From the NCBI RefSeq assembly GCF_902499335.1, contig NZ_CABVQK010000009.1, positions 62,001 to 126,000 of the forward strand: DNA of 64,000 nucleotides, in the 5' to 3' direction. The DNA comes from Burkholderia lata. Its GTDB lineage: Bacteria > Pseudomonadota > Gammaproteobacteria > Burkholderiales > Burkholderiaceae. Shown here one piece after another: positions 44,410 through 51,968 of this stretch; the stretch's first letter is position 1, and each line of letters starts with the position of its first letter. Position numbers and translations under genes: made by a program. Under the pieces are notes generated by a model that was not told the origin of the DNA, did not search any database, and saw nothing but the letters and a program-made list of their open reading frames with translations.

Positions 44410-44958
44410 TTACTGATAAACGAGCGAATACATCACGCTCGACGTCGCCGCGCCTGCCGTTGCAGCGCCGGTCGCGAGGTACTGCGCGTAGTAGTTCAGC
44501 GTGGCGGCGCCGGCCGCGCTGATTGCGACCGTCTTCGAGTTCTGCGACGCGTCAGCCGCACCGATCTTGATCGGCGAATAGCTGCCGTCGCCGTTCAGCA
44601 GCTGGATCTCGACGTTGGTCGCGCCGCCGGTGGCCAGGATCAGGTTGCCGGTGGCGGTGTCGACCGTCGGACCCGGCTCGAAGTAGGTGTGGACGGTGCC
44701 CGACGCCGGCGTGCAGGCCGTCAGTGCGATGTTGAAGGGCGTGCGGTTGGCCCACTGGCCTGCTGCGGCCAGCGCGCTGGTCGACACCGATTGCAGCGGG
44801 ACATTGAAGTTGTTCGAGCCGCTGCCGTTGCCGTTGATCGTGCAGGTTTGCGCGAGCACGGTGCCGTTGAACGTGATCGTGCCGTCGGCTGCGGATGCGA
44901 TTTGCGACGCAGTGGCTGCAGCCACGAACAACACGGCGGTAATGAGTTTGGTTTGCAT
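44410..44958 (-). CDS. Major fimbrial subunit (type 1 pilin family)
   Basis: 182 residues from the ATG at 44958. Signal peptide MQTKLITAVLFVAAATASQI ends in ASA-AD. The mature pilin has the donor-strand start DGTITFNGTVLAQTCTING, the second Cys in ALTACTPAS, and the terminal YSLVYQ with the conserved penultimate Tyr. It is the polymerising subunit and the first gene of the five-gene operon. A leader of about 150 bases lies upstream, with no clear invertible element. Confidence 0.92.
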   Translation of the reverse strand: MQTKLITAVLFVAAATASQIASAADGTITFNGTVLAQTCTINGNGSGSNNFNVPLQSVSTSALAAAGQWANRTPFNIALTACTPASGTVHTYFEPGPTVDTATGNLILATGGATNVEIQLLNGDGSYSPIKIGAADASQNSKTVAISAAGAATLNYYAQYLATGAATAGAATSSVMYSLVYQ

Positions 44959-45168
44959 GGTTTTTGGTTTCTGAAAGAAGCGATCTGGATGGAGATACGA
45001 CGCCGACGCGATATCCGCTCGATAGCGCGACGCGACATCCAACGGCAACCCGAAAGGCATCACGCGGTCGAATTTTGTGTTTTCGGCCTGGTTACACTTG
45101 GACGAAGCGAATCTTACCGACGTCAGTCATTAGTAAGATGAACTATTGTCACATCGCGATTCCACCAA

Positions 45169-45202
45169 CAAAAAATGCCGTCCAGTTCGACTGGACGGCA
45201 TT
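45169..45202 (-). terminator. Intrinsic terminator after tetR
   Basis: A 13-bp stem AATGCCGTCCAGT/ACTGGACGGCATT with a 3-base loop. On the minus strand it runs into a run of T's, directly past the stop of the TetR gene at 45234. Confidence 0.85.
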
Positions 45203-45233
45203 AGCTCTCGGGCGCCTGGTACGTTGCTGTGCG

Positions 45234-45872
45234 TCAGGTGCCGACGCCGAGCATCCGCAGGCAATCGTCGACTACCGCATCGACGAACGCGGCGCGATCC
45301 GTTTCCGGCGCCGCGATGATGTGGTCGGTCGCGCCGTGCACGCCCGCATAGATCAGCAGCGCGGTGACCTGCGGGTGCGCGAGCCGCCACGTGCCGGCTC
45401 GTGTGCCGCCGTCGAGAATCGCGCCCAGCTGCTCGAGGATCGCGTTCTTGTCGGCATTCGCGCGATCGTGGTGATGGTGGTTCGTGTAGACGATGTCGTG
45501 CGTGCGGTAGGTTGCCGCGTAGGTTTCGATGCTGGCGCGGATCCACGCGCGCAGGCGCGCGAGCCAGTCGTCGGTGGCGCATGCGTCCACCGCGTGCTGC
45601 AGGCGATCGAGGAACGACGACGTATAGCGCTGCGCGAGCGCGGCGAGCATGTCGGACTTCGATTCGAAGTAGTGATAGAACGTGCCTTTCGCGACCTGCG
45701 CGTGCTCGACGATCTCGCTGATGGTCGTCGCTTCCACGCCCCGCGCGAGGAACAGCGTCTCGGCCGCGGCCATCAGTTCCTCAAGGCGCACTTCCGCCGG
45801 CTTCGTGCGCGGCTTGCCTGCCGGCGCGTCGTCTTTCACTGTCGTGGTTCCTGCCTTTGTCCTGTCCGTCAT
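45234..45872 (-). CDS. TetR-family repressor of the adjacent efflux gene
   Basis: About 212 residues from the ATG at 45872; a start at 45899 would add 9. Helix-turn-helix at about residues 25-75 (LEELMAAAETLFLARGVEAT, VAKGTFYHYFESKSDMLAAL). The C-terminal domain carries a stretch HHHHD (about residues 130-134), unusual and possibly metal-binding. It is divergent from the MFS exporter over 145 bases that hold a 13-bp palindrome. It most likely represses the exporter until an inducer binds. Confidence 0.88.
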   Translation of the reverse strand: MTDRTKAGTTTVKDDAPAGKPRTKPAEVRLEELMAAAETLFLARGVEATTISEIVEHAQVAKGTFYHYFESKSDMLAALAQRYTSSFLDRLQHAVDACATDDWLARLRAWIRASIETYAATYRTHDIVYTNHHHHDRANADKNAILEQLGAILDGGTRAGTWRLAHPQVTALLIYAGVHGATDHIIAAPETDRAAFVDAVVDDCLRMLGVGT

Positions 45873-45946
45873 CGCGCGGCTCGACGCCCGTTCGTGCAAA
45901 GCCCGCAGTTTAGGCTAGCGTCCTGCTGACGGCCAACGCAATCCAT

Positions 45947-45959
45947 TGACCGACGGTCA
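45947..45959. promoter_or_regulatory. TetR-type operator palindrome
   Basis: TGACCGACGGTCA is a perfect 6-1-6 palindrome between the divergent tetR and MFS genes, about 75 bases upstream of tetR and 58 upstream of the exporter. Confidence 0.6.
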
Positions 45960-45971
45960 GTCGATATATAT

Positions 45972-45990
45972 GATGAGAATCATTCTCATC
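45972..45990. promoter_or_regulatory. Fur-like box
   Basis: GATGAGAATCATTCTCATC is a perfect 9-1-9 palindrome. Its core TGAGAATCATTCTCA matches the 7-1-7 Fur model except for two symmetric T-to-G changes. It lies 27 bases before the MFS ATG, where a repressor would block transcription. Iron control is inference. Confidence 0.55.
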
Positions 45991-46016
45991 TTCATGCCTG
46001 TCAAGGGTTGACCACC

Positions 46017-47537
46017 ATGCCTCGCTACCGTCGCGCCGCACTCGTTCTGGCCGCCTGTCTCGGCACCTTTCTCGCCACGCTCGACATCAGCATCGTCAAC
46101 GTCGCGTTGCCGACGCTGCAGACGGCACTCGATACCGATATCGGCGGCCTTCAGTGGGTCGTCAATGCGTATGCACTCGCACTGTCCGCGTTCATGCTGT
46201 CAGCCGGGCCGCTCGGCGATCGCTACGGACACAAGCGTGTGTGGCTCGCCAGCGTGATCCTGTTCACGGCCGGGTCGGTGGTCTGCGCATGCGCGGGCAG
46301 CATCGAGCCGCTGCTGATCGGGCGCGCGATCCAGGGGCTCGCCGGTGCGTTGCTGATTCCCGGCGCGATGCCGATCCTCACGCATGCGTTTCCCGATGCG
46401 CGCGAACGCGCCCGCGCGATCGGCGGATGGTCCGCATTCAGTGCGCTTGCGCTGATCCTGGGGCCGCTGGTGGGCGGCCTGCTGGTCGAGCACGGTGGAT
46501 GGCAGAACATCTTCCTCGTCAACGTGCCGATCGGCATCGTGACCGTGCTGCTCGGCGCGTGGGGCATTCCGGAGCGCCGGCATCCGCAGCATGCGGCATT
46601 CGATCCGCTCGGCCAGGCGCTGAGCGTAGTGTGGCTCGGGTTGCTCACGTACGGGCTGATCGGCATCGGCGAAGCCGGGTTGCCGCATGTGAAGGTGCTC
46701 GCGCCGCTGGCGGGCGCCGCGGTGGCGTTCGCTCTGTTCGTGCGGGTCGAAACGCGCGTCGAGCGGCCGCTGCTGCCGGTCTGGCTGTTTCGCGACCGGC
46801 GGCTGGTGCGCGCCAATCTCGCGTCGTTCGTGCTCGGGTTCTCGGGGTACAGCAGCCTGTTCTTCCTGTCGCTGTTCCTGCAGCAGGCGCAGGGGCGCAC
46901 GCCCGCCGAGGCCGGCTGGCAACTGATGCCGCAGTTCGTGATGACGGCGATCACGTCGATGCTGTTCGGGCGCATCGCGGCGCGCATTCCGTTGCACGCG
47001 CTGATGGTGGCCGGGTATGGGCTGATCGGCGCGATGCTCGCGGTCATGGCCGGCTTCGGTGCGGGCACGCCGTATGTGCCGGTCGGGATCGCGCTGGCGG
47101 TGCTCGGCGTCGGCATGGGGCTCGCGGTGCCCGCGACCGGCATGACCGTGATGGAACTGGCGCCGGCCGAACGTGCGGGCATGGCATCGGCGACGATGAA
47201 TGCATTGCGCCAGACGGGGATGAGCATGGGCATCGCGGTGCTCGGCAGCATGATGAGCGTCGGTGCGCTGCACCGGATGACGGACGCGATACAGGCGATG
47301 GGAAGCGCGCAGGCGGATACGCTCGCGCGGCAGGCCGTGATGGAGCATGTGTTCGCTGCCGGCGGGCCGGCACTCCTCGGCGCGTATCGGGAGGCGATGG
47401 CGCACGGGTTTTCGATCGCGGTCTTGTGCTCCGGAATCCTGAGTATTTGCGTTGCGGTAATGCTGATGATGCGGCGCGAAACGGAGAGGCAATCGGGACG
47501 CGCGGCGGCGTGCGTGACGTCTTCACAGCCGGAATGA
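46017..47537 (+). CDS. MFS multidrug exporter of the DHA2 (14-TMS) family
   Basis: About 506 residues from the ATG at 46017. It is highly hydrophobic, with the first helix AALVLAACLGTFLATLDISI and the DHA2-type D1 motif LDISIVNVALP. Motif A appears as GPLGDRYGHKRVW and motif C as LILGPLVGGLLVE. Fourteen helices are expected for this length. It would export drugs or a native small molecule using the proton gradient. The upstream gap holds both a TetR-type palindrome and a Fur-like box, hinting at an iron-related substrate such as a siderophore. Confidence 0.9.
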   Translation: MPRYRRAALVLAACLGTFLATLDISIVNVALPTLQTALDTDIGGLQWVVNAYALALSAFMLSAGPLGDRYGHKRVWLASVILFTAGSVVCACAGSIEPLLIGRAIQGLAGALLIPGAMPILTHAFPDARERARAIGGWSAFSALALILGPLVGGLLVEHGGWQNIFLVNVPIGIVTVLLGAWGIPERRHPQHAAFDPLGQALSVVWLGLLTYGLIGIGEAGLPHVKVLAPLAGAAVAFALFVRVETRVERPLLPVWLFRDRRLVRANLASFVLGFSGYSSLFFLSLFLQQAQGRTPAEAGWQLMPQFVMTAITSMLFGRIAARIPLHALMVAGYGLIGAMLAVMAGFGAGTPYVPVGIALAVLGVGMGLAVPATGMTVMELAPAERAGMASATMNALRQTGMSMGIAVLGSMMSVGALHRMTDAIQAMGSAQADTLARQAVMEHVFAAGGPALLGAYREAMAHGFSIAVLCSGILSICVAVMLMMRRETERQSGRAAACVTSSQPE

Positions 47538-47591
47538 TATGGCGTGCCGGGCTGGTCTTTCGCAACGGATCGCCACCACCTCCCGATACGC

Positions 47592-48236
47592 CTACCTTCG
47601 CCGATGCTCCACCGCGAACTTGATCAGCTCGGCCTGCCCTTCGATCTCCAGCTTGCGCTTCAGATTGAGCCGGTGCGTCTCGACCGTGCGTACCGACAGC
47701 CCCGTCTGTTGCGCGATCTGCTTGCTCGACAGCCCTTGCGCCAGCGCGTCGAGGATGTCGCGTTCGCGCGGCGTGAGCCGGTCGAGCGGCGACGCGGTCG
47801 CGCTCGCGTGGATCATCCGCGCGGCGAGCCCTTCGCTGAAGAACGTCTGGCCGGCCAGCACCGCGCCGATCGCGCGCACGATCTCGCTCGCGGGCGAATC
47901 CTTCAGCAGGTAGCCGCTCGCGCCGGCACGCACGGCCTGCGTCACGTATTCGATGTTGTCGTGCATCGACAGCATCAGCACGCGGATGCCCGGAAAGCGC
48001 TCGTGGAACACGCCCGCGAGCGTGATGCCGTTCATCCCGTTCATGCCGACATCCATCAGCGCGAGATCGGGTTCGAGCGACGCGGCGAGCGCGAGCGCCT
48101 CGTCGGCGTTGCCGGCTTCACCGACCACGGACAGGTCGGCCGCTTCGAGCCGCATCCGCAAGCCGTCGCGCACGAGCGGGTGATCGTCGACGAGCAGCAG
48201 TCGGGCGACGGGCCGGGCGGTGTCGGGGGCGCTCAT
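47592..48236 (-). CDS. NarL/FixJ-type response regulator
   Basis: About 214 residues from the ATG at 48236, with AGGAG 11 bases before it. Another in-frame ATG at 48269 overlaps the kinase stop (ATGA) and is the alternative. Receiver domain with phospho-acceptor Asp in DLALMDVGMNGMNG, and LuxR helix-turn-helix at the end (LTPRERDILDALAQGLSSKQ). It is the output half of the two-component pair with the kinase just upstream. Confidence 0.92.
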   Translation of the reverse strand: MSAPDTARPVARLLLVDDHPLVRDGLRMRLEAADLSVVGEAGNADEALALAASLEPDLALMDVGMNGMNGITLAGVFHERFPGIRVLMLSMHDNIEYVTQAVRAGASGYLLKDSPASEIVRAIGAVLAGQTFFSEGLAARMIHASATASPLDRLTPRERDILDALAQGLSSKQIAQQTGLSVRTVETHRLNLKRKLEIEGQAELIKFAVEHRRR

Positions 48237-48265
48237 GCGTGAAAGGTCTCCTGTTATGGGGCGCG

Positions 48266-49651
48266 TCATGACGCGGCGCCGGGCAGCGGCACGCGCGCGT
48301 CGACGATCGTGTGGCCGACCTGCGACGTGATCGTCAGCATGCCGCCGAGCGCGTCGAGGCGCTCGCGCATGTTGCGCAGGCCGATGCCGCGGCGCGCGTC
48401 GGCCTGCGAGCGTTCGGCGTCGAAGCCGCAGCCGTTGTCGGCGATGGTCAGCTTGACGGAGTGCGCGCCGACGTCGAGCGTGACGGCCGCGCGCGACGCC
48501 TGCGCATGATGCACGATGTTGCTGAGCGCTTCCTGTGCGATGCGGAACAGCGCGGTGTTGACGGCTTCGGGCAGCGGCCGGGTGCCGCTGTGCGCGACCT
48601 GCGTATAGCCGATGTCGATGCCGCTTTCTGCGCCGAGCTCGCGCACAAGCTGTTCGAGCGCGGCCGCGAGGCCGAGGTCGTCGAGCATGGACGGACGCAG
48701 CGCATGCGAGATGCGCCGCACTTCGCGTAGCGTGTCACCGAGCCGTCCAACGCCCGACGCGAGCGCCTGCTCGGCCTCGAGCAAGCGCGCCGTGCCGCGT
48801 TCGAAGCGTGCGAGCGCGGATTCGAGCATCAGCTTCGCGGATACCATCATCTGGCTGATCCCGTCATGCAGCTCGCGCGACAGCCGCGCCCGCTCCTGCT
48901 CCTGCGATTCGACGACGCGCTGCGCGAGCAGCTTGAGCTTCGCGTCCGCACTGCGCGACTCGCTGACGTTCAGCACCAGCGCGCACACGGCGATCGCCGC
49001 CGCGCCGGTGAGCGCGATCGCGGTGAGCCAGCTCATCGTGCGCTCGATGTTCGCGGAGGCGCGCGCGTCGATGCGCTGCAGCGCGGTGTCGACGTCGTCG
49101 AGATAGATGCCGGTGCCGACCATCCAGCCCCAGCGCTCGAGCGCGACGACGTAGCCGAGCTTCGGCGCGACGCGGCCCGTCGAAGGCCGCTGCCATGCGT
49201 AGCGCACGTAGCCGCCGCCGCTCGACGCCGCGCCGATCAGCTTCTGGATCGTCAGCGCGCCCTGCGGATCGCGCATCGACCAGTAGTTGTGGCCGACGCG
49301 CTCGGGCTCGCGCGGATGCATCAGCGAATTGCCGTGCAGGTCGTACACGAAGAAATAGCCGTCCGGGCCGAAGTCCATTTTCTGCAGCATCGCAAGCGCC
49401 TGCGTGCGCAGCAGCGCATCGTCGCGTGCGTTGCGGCCGCTCGCGTCGTAGAGCGGCATGATCGCGCTCGTCGCGAGCTCGACGTAGTGCTTCAGCTCGA
49501 CTTCCTTGCTCGACAGGTACGCGGCCTGGATCGTCGCGTGCTGCGTGCGTGCGAGGGACGTCGCCTGCTGGCGCACGCCGAAGCCGATGCCGGCGATCGC
49601 GAGCAGGAACGGCACGATGGCCAGAAGGAAGATCTTTGCCTTGAGTCTCAT
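48266..49651 (-). CDS. Sensor histidine kinase of the NarX/LuxR-partner type
   Basis: 461 residues. One N-terminal helix (IFLLAIVPFLLAIAGIGFGV), a single Cache (sCache2-like) periplasmic sensor (DGYFFVYDLHGNSLMHPREP, VVALERWGWMVGTGIYLDDV), a second helix near residue 210, then the HisKA_3 dimer domain with its His in RLSRELHDGISQMMVSA. The ATPase shows NIVHHAQASRA and IADNGCGFD. It senses an external small ligand and phosphorylates the response regulator that overlaps its 3' end. Confidence 0.92.
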   Translation of the reverse strand: MRLKAKIFLLAIVPFLLAIAGIGFGVRQQATSLARTQHATIQAAYLSSKEVELKHYVELATSAIMPLYDASGRNARDDALLRTQALAMLQKMDFGPDGYFFVYDLHGNSLMHPREPERVGHNYWSMRDPQGALTIQKLIGAASSGGGYVRYAWQRPSTGRVAPKLGYVVALERWGWMVGTGIYLDDVDTALQRIDARASANIERTMSWLTAIALTGAAAIAVCALVLNVSESRSADAKLKLLAQRVVESQEQERARLSRELHDGISQMMVSAKLMLESALARFERGTARLLEAEQALASGVGRLGDTLREVRRISHALRPSMLDDLGLAAALEQLVRELGAESGIDIGYTQVAHSGTRPLPEAVNTALFRIAQEALSNIVHHAQASRAAVTLDVGAHSVKLTIADNGCGFDAERSQADARRGIGLRNMRERLDALGGMLTITSQVGHTIVDARVPLPGAAS

Positions 49652-49808
49652 GGTGGTGCGAAGCGGCCGTGCACCCGCGCGGGCCGGCCGGGCGCGTCAG
49701 CCGCGCGGCGGCATGTCGAGGCGACATTGTCGGCGATTTTGCGAGCGGGCGGCGGCGGCGGCCCGGCGGCCGCCCTGCCGTCGCCCGGCGGTGTGGCGTC
49801 CCGGCCGC

Positions 49809-51392
49809 TCAGGCCTGCCGCGCCGCGAGGCCGCCGGAAGCGGCCGCGTGCACGACGATGCGGTTGCGCCCGCCTTCCTTCGCGCGATACAGCGCGTCGT
49901 CGGCCAGCTTCAGCGCGCCCTGCATGTCGTCGTCGTGTTCGGGATAGCTGGTCGTCACGCCGATGCTTACCGTCAGGCGGCCGGACGTGCCGGCGTCATG
50001 CCGAATGCCGAGATCGAGGATGCCGGTGCGGATCGTCTCGGCGATCGTTACCGCGCCGGCCGTGTCGATGTCGGGCAATATCACGACGAACTCCTCGCCG
50101 CCGTAGCGCGCCGCGTAATCGGCCGGACGGCGCAGGCAGCCGGCGATGCAGTGACCGACCGCGGCGAGCGCGTCGTCGCCGGCCTGGTGCCCCTGCGTGT
50201 CGTTGTAGCGCTTGAAGTAATCGACGTCGATGAACAGCAGCGACAGCGCGTGCTGCGAGCGCGCGGCGCGGCGCCATTCACGCGCGAGCGTGACGTCGAG
50301 CATCCGGCGGTTGTCGAGGCCCGTGAGGCCGTCGGTGCGCGCAAGCGCCTGCAGCTCGGTTTCCGCGCGGTGGCGCTTGCGCAGCTGCACGTCGAGCAGC
50401 AGCGACAGGCCGACGAAGCCGATCGCGAGCGCGACCATCGCGGAGCCGATCGGAATCGCACGGTCGTACCACGCGGCATAGGTATCGGCTTCCGAGCGCG
50501 CGACCATGATGATGAGCGGCAGGTTCTCGAGGTGCCGGAACACGTACAGGCGCCGCACGCCGTCGATTGACGCGGTGTCGGAGAAGCTGCCTTCGTTGGC
50601 GGTCATGAACCGCCGGAACGTGCTGGCGTGGCTGATGTCGCGGCCGACGATCTTCGGGTCGTACGGCTCACGCGCGAGCATCTTGCCGTCCGTGTTGATC
50701 AGCGCGATCGAGCCGCGATCGCCAAGCGACAGGCGCGAGAACAGGTTCTGGAAATATTCGAGCCGGATCGACATCACGGCGACGCCGCCGAACGAGCCGT
50801 CGGGCTTCGTGATCCGCCGGCTGAGCGCGATGCTCGGCGAGCCGCCGCGCAGCCGCGAGTGATACGGGGGGCTGACGTACAGGCCGGCGTCGGGGTGGTC
50901 GCGGTGCACGACGAAGTACGGCTCGTTGCCGAAGTTGGCCTTGCGCGGCACGTCGCTCTTGCCGTCGACCTCGATGTCGCCCTTTGCGTCGAGCACGTAG
51001 ATGCCGCCGAGGTACTTGGCGGTCGTCGCACGGTCGAACAGCACCTGGCGGCGCAGCGACATCGGCAGCTTGACCACGTCGGGGTCGTTCTCGCCTTCGA
51101 CGACGGCCTGCAGCGACAGCGAATAGATCTCGATGTTGCGCTCGATGTCCCACGACGCCATCAGCGCAAGATTCTGTTGCATCGCGGCGGAGCGGTCGCG
51201 CGCGTCGATGCGGCCTTCGTACAGCACGATCCCGCACAGGAGCAGCAGGACCAGCGCGATCACTAGCCCGGTATAGAAGATCAGGTGCGGCAGCAGGAAC
51301 CGGCGCAGATGAGCGGCGACACGGCTCGTCAGGCCGGATTCGCTGGGCATTGCGTAGTCGGTTTCTGCCATGGTCCGTGGATCGATGGGCAT
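49809..51392 (-). CDS. Membrane diguanylate cyclase with Cache sensor
   Basis: About 527 residues; a second ATG at 51371 is a possible start. One helix (LIFYTGLVIALVLLLLCGIV), a double-Cache periplasmic domain of about 250 residues, and a second helix (GSAMVALAIGFVGLSLLLDV). A cytoplasmic GGDEF domain follows, with the GGEEF active site and an RPAD I-site five residues before it. It makes cyclic-di-GMP in response to an outside ligand. A perfect Anr/FNR-type box lies about 260 bases upstream. Confidence 0.92.
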   Translation of the reverse strand: MPIDPRTMAETDYAMPSESGLTSRVAAHLRRFLLPHLIFYTGLVIALVLLLLCGIVLYEGRIDARDRSAAMQQNLALMASWDIERNIEIYSLSLQAVVEGENDPDVVKLPMSLRRQVLFDRATTAKYLGGIYVLDAKGDIEVDGKSDVPRKANFGNEPYFVVHRDHPDAGLYVSPPYHSRLRGGSPSIALSRRITKPDGSFGGVAVMSIRLEYFQNLFSRLSLGDRGSIALINTDGKMLAREPYDPKIVGRDISHASTFRRFMTANEGSFSDTASIDGVRRLYVFRHLENLPLIIMVARSEADTYAAWYDRAIPIGSAMVALAIGFVGLSLLLDVQLRKRHRAETELQALARTDGLTGLDNRRMLDVTLAREWRRAARSQHALSLLFIDVDYFKRYNDTQGHQAGDDALAAVGHCIAGCLRRPADYAARYGGEEFVVILPDIDTAGAVTIAETIRTGILDLGIRHDAGTSGRLTVSIGVTTSYPEHDDDMQGALKLADDALYRAKEGGRNRIVVHAAASGGLAARQA

Positions 51393-51854
51393 TGCCGCCG
51401 GGGAGGCGGGCCGATGCGATTGTTCGTATGACGTGCCGGCGGCGATCCGTTACGCGGCCATTCCGACGCCTTCCTGCCGGCGGGCGCGGAAAATGGACGG
51501 CGATTATCGCCAATCGCGGCCAGATATACCGGTAAATCAAGCATTCACTGGTGACATCTGCGCCGATTCAACGATCCGACGAATCGGGCAACGCGAATTC
51601 AACGGAGTATAACGCGCGCGTCCGCATGCGCGGAAAATGTTGCGGGCCGTTGATCCGGATCAAATTACCGTGAATTCCCGGGCTTGCGAATTTCCGGCAA
51701 AGCGTTCCAGCGCAAGGCTTTGCGGGATGAACGGCCGTGGCGCGCGGCATGCAGTCTTCGATTCCATCCGGTTAACGGCATACGCTCGCGAAAAATGAAG
51801 GCAGGCGATATGCGCCGATTATCCGTTTCAGCGTCCGGGCGAACACGAAAATGA
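51393..51854. other. Noncoding gap upstream of the diguanylate cyclase gene
   Basis: About 460 bases, A/T-richer than average, with no convincing gene. It holds the 13-bp palindrome GGCGATTATCGCC at 51499 and an Anr/FNR-like box at 51650. Both could act on the diguanylate cyclase promoter. Confidence 0.5.
51650..51663. promoter_or_regulatory. Anr/FNR-type box
   Basis: TTGATCCGGATCAA is an exact match to the TTGAT-N4-ATCAA consensus of FNR/Anr and is itself a full palindrome. It lies 258 bases upstream of the diguanylate cyclase start. Confidence 0.55.
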
Positions 51855-51883
51855 AAACGGGCGGCCGTTGCGGCCGCCCGTTT
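51855..51883 (-). terminator. Intrinsic terminator after glcB
   Basis: A 13-bp stem AAACGGGCGGCCG/CGGCCGCCCGTTT with loop TTG. On the minus strand it is followed by TCATTTTCG. It lies 86 bases past the glcB stop. Confidence 0.8.
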
Positions 51884-51893
51884 CGTGAAGCAG

Positions 51894-51938
51894 GCATACG
51901 GGCTCCCGGCATACGGGCATCCGGCATACGGGCTCCCG
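51894..51938. repeat. Three-unit 15-bp tandem repeat past glcB
   Basis: Unit GCATACGGGCTCCCG occurs three times head to tail, the middle unit having ATCCG at its end. A related inverted stretch GCATGCCGGGAGCCC follows. It lies between the glcB stop and its terminator. Confidence 0.75.
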
Positions 51939-51968
51939 GCATGCCGGGAGCCCGCAGCACGCCCATGT

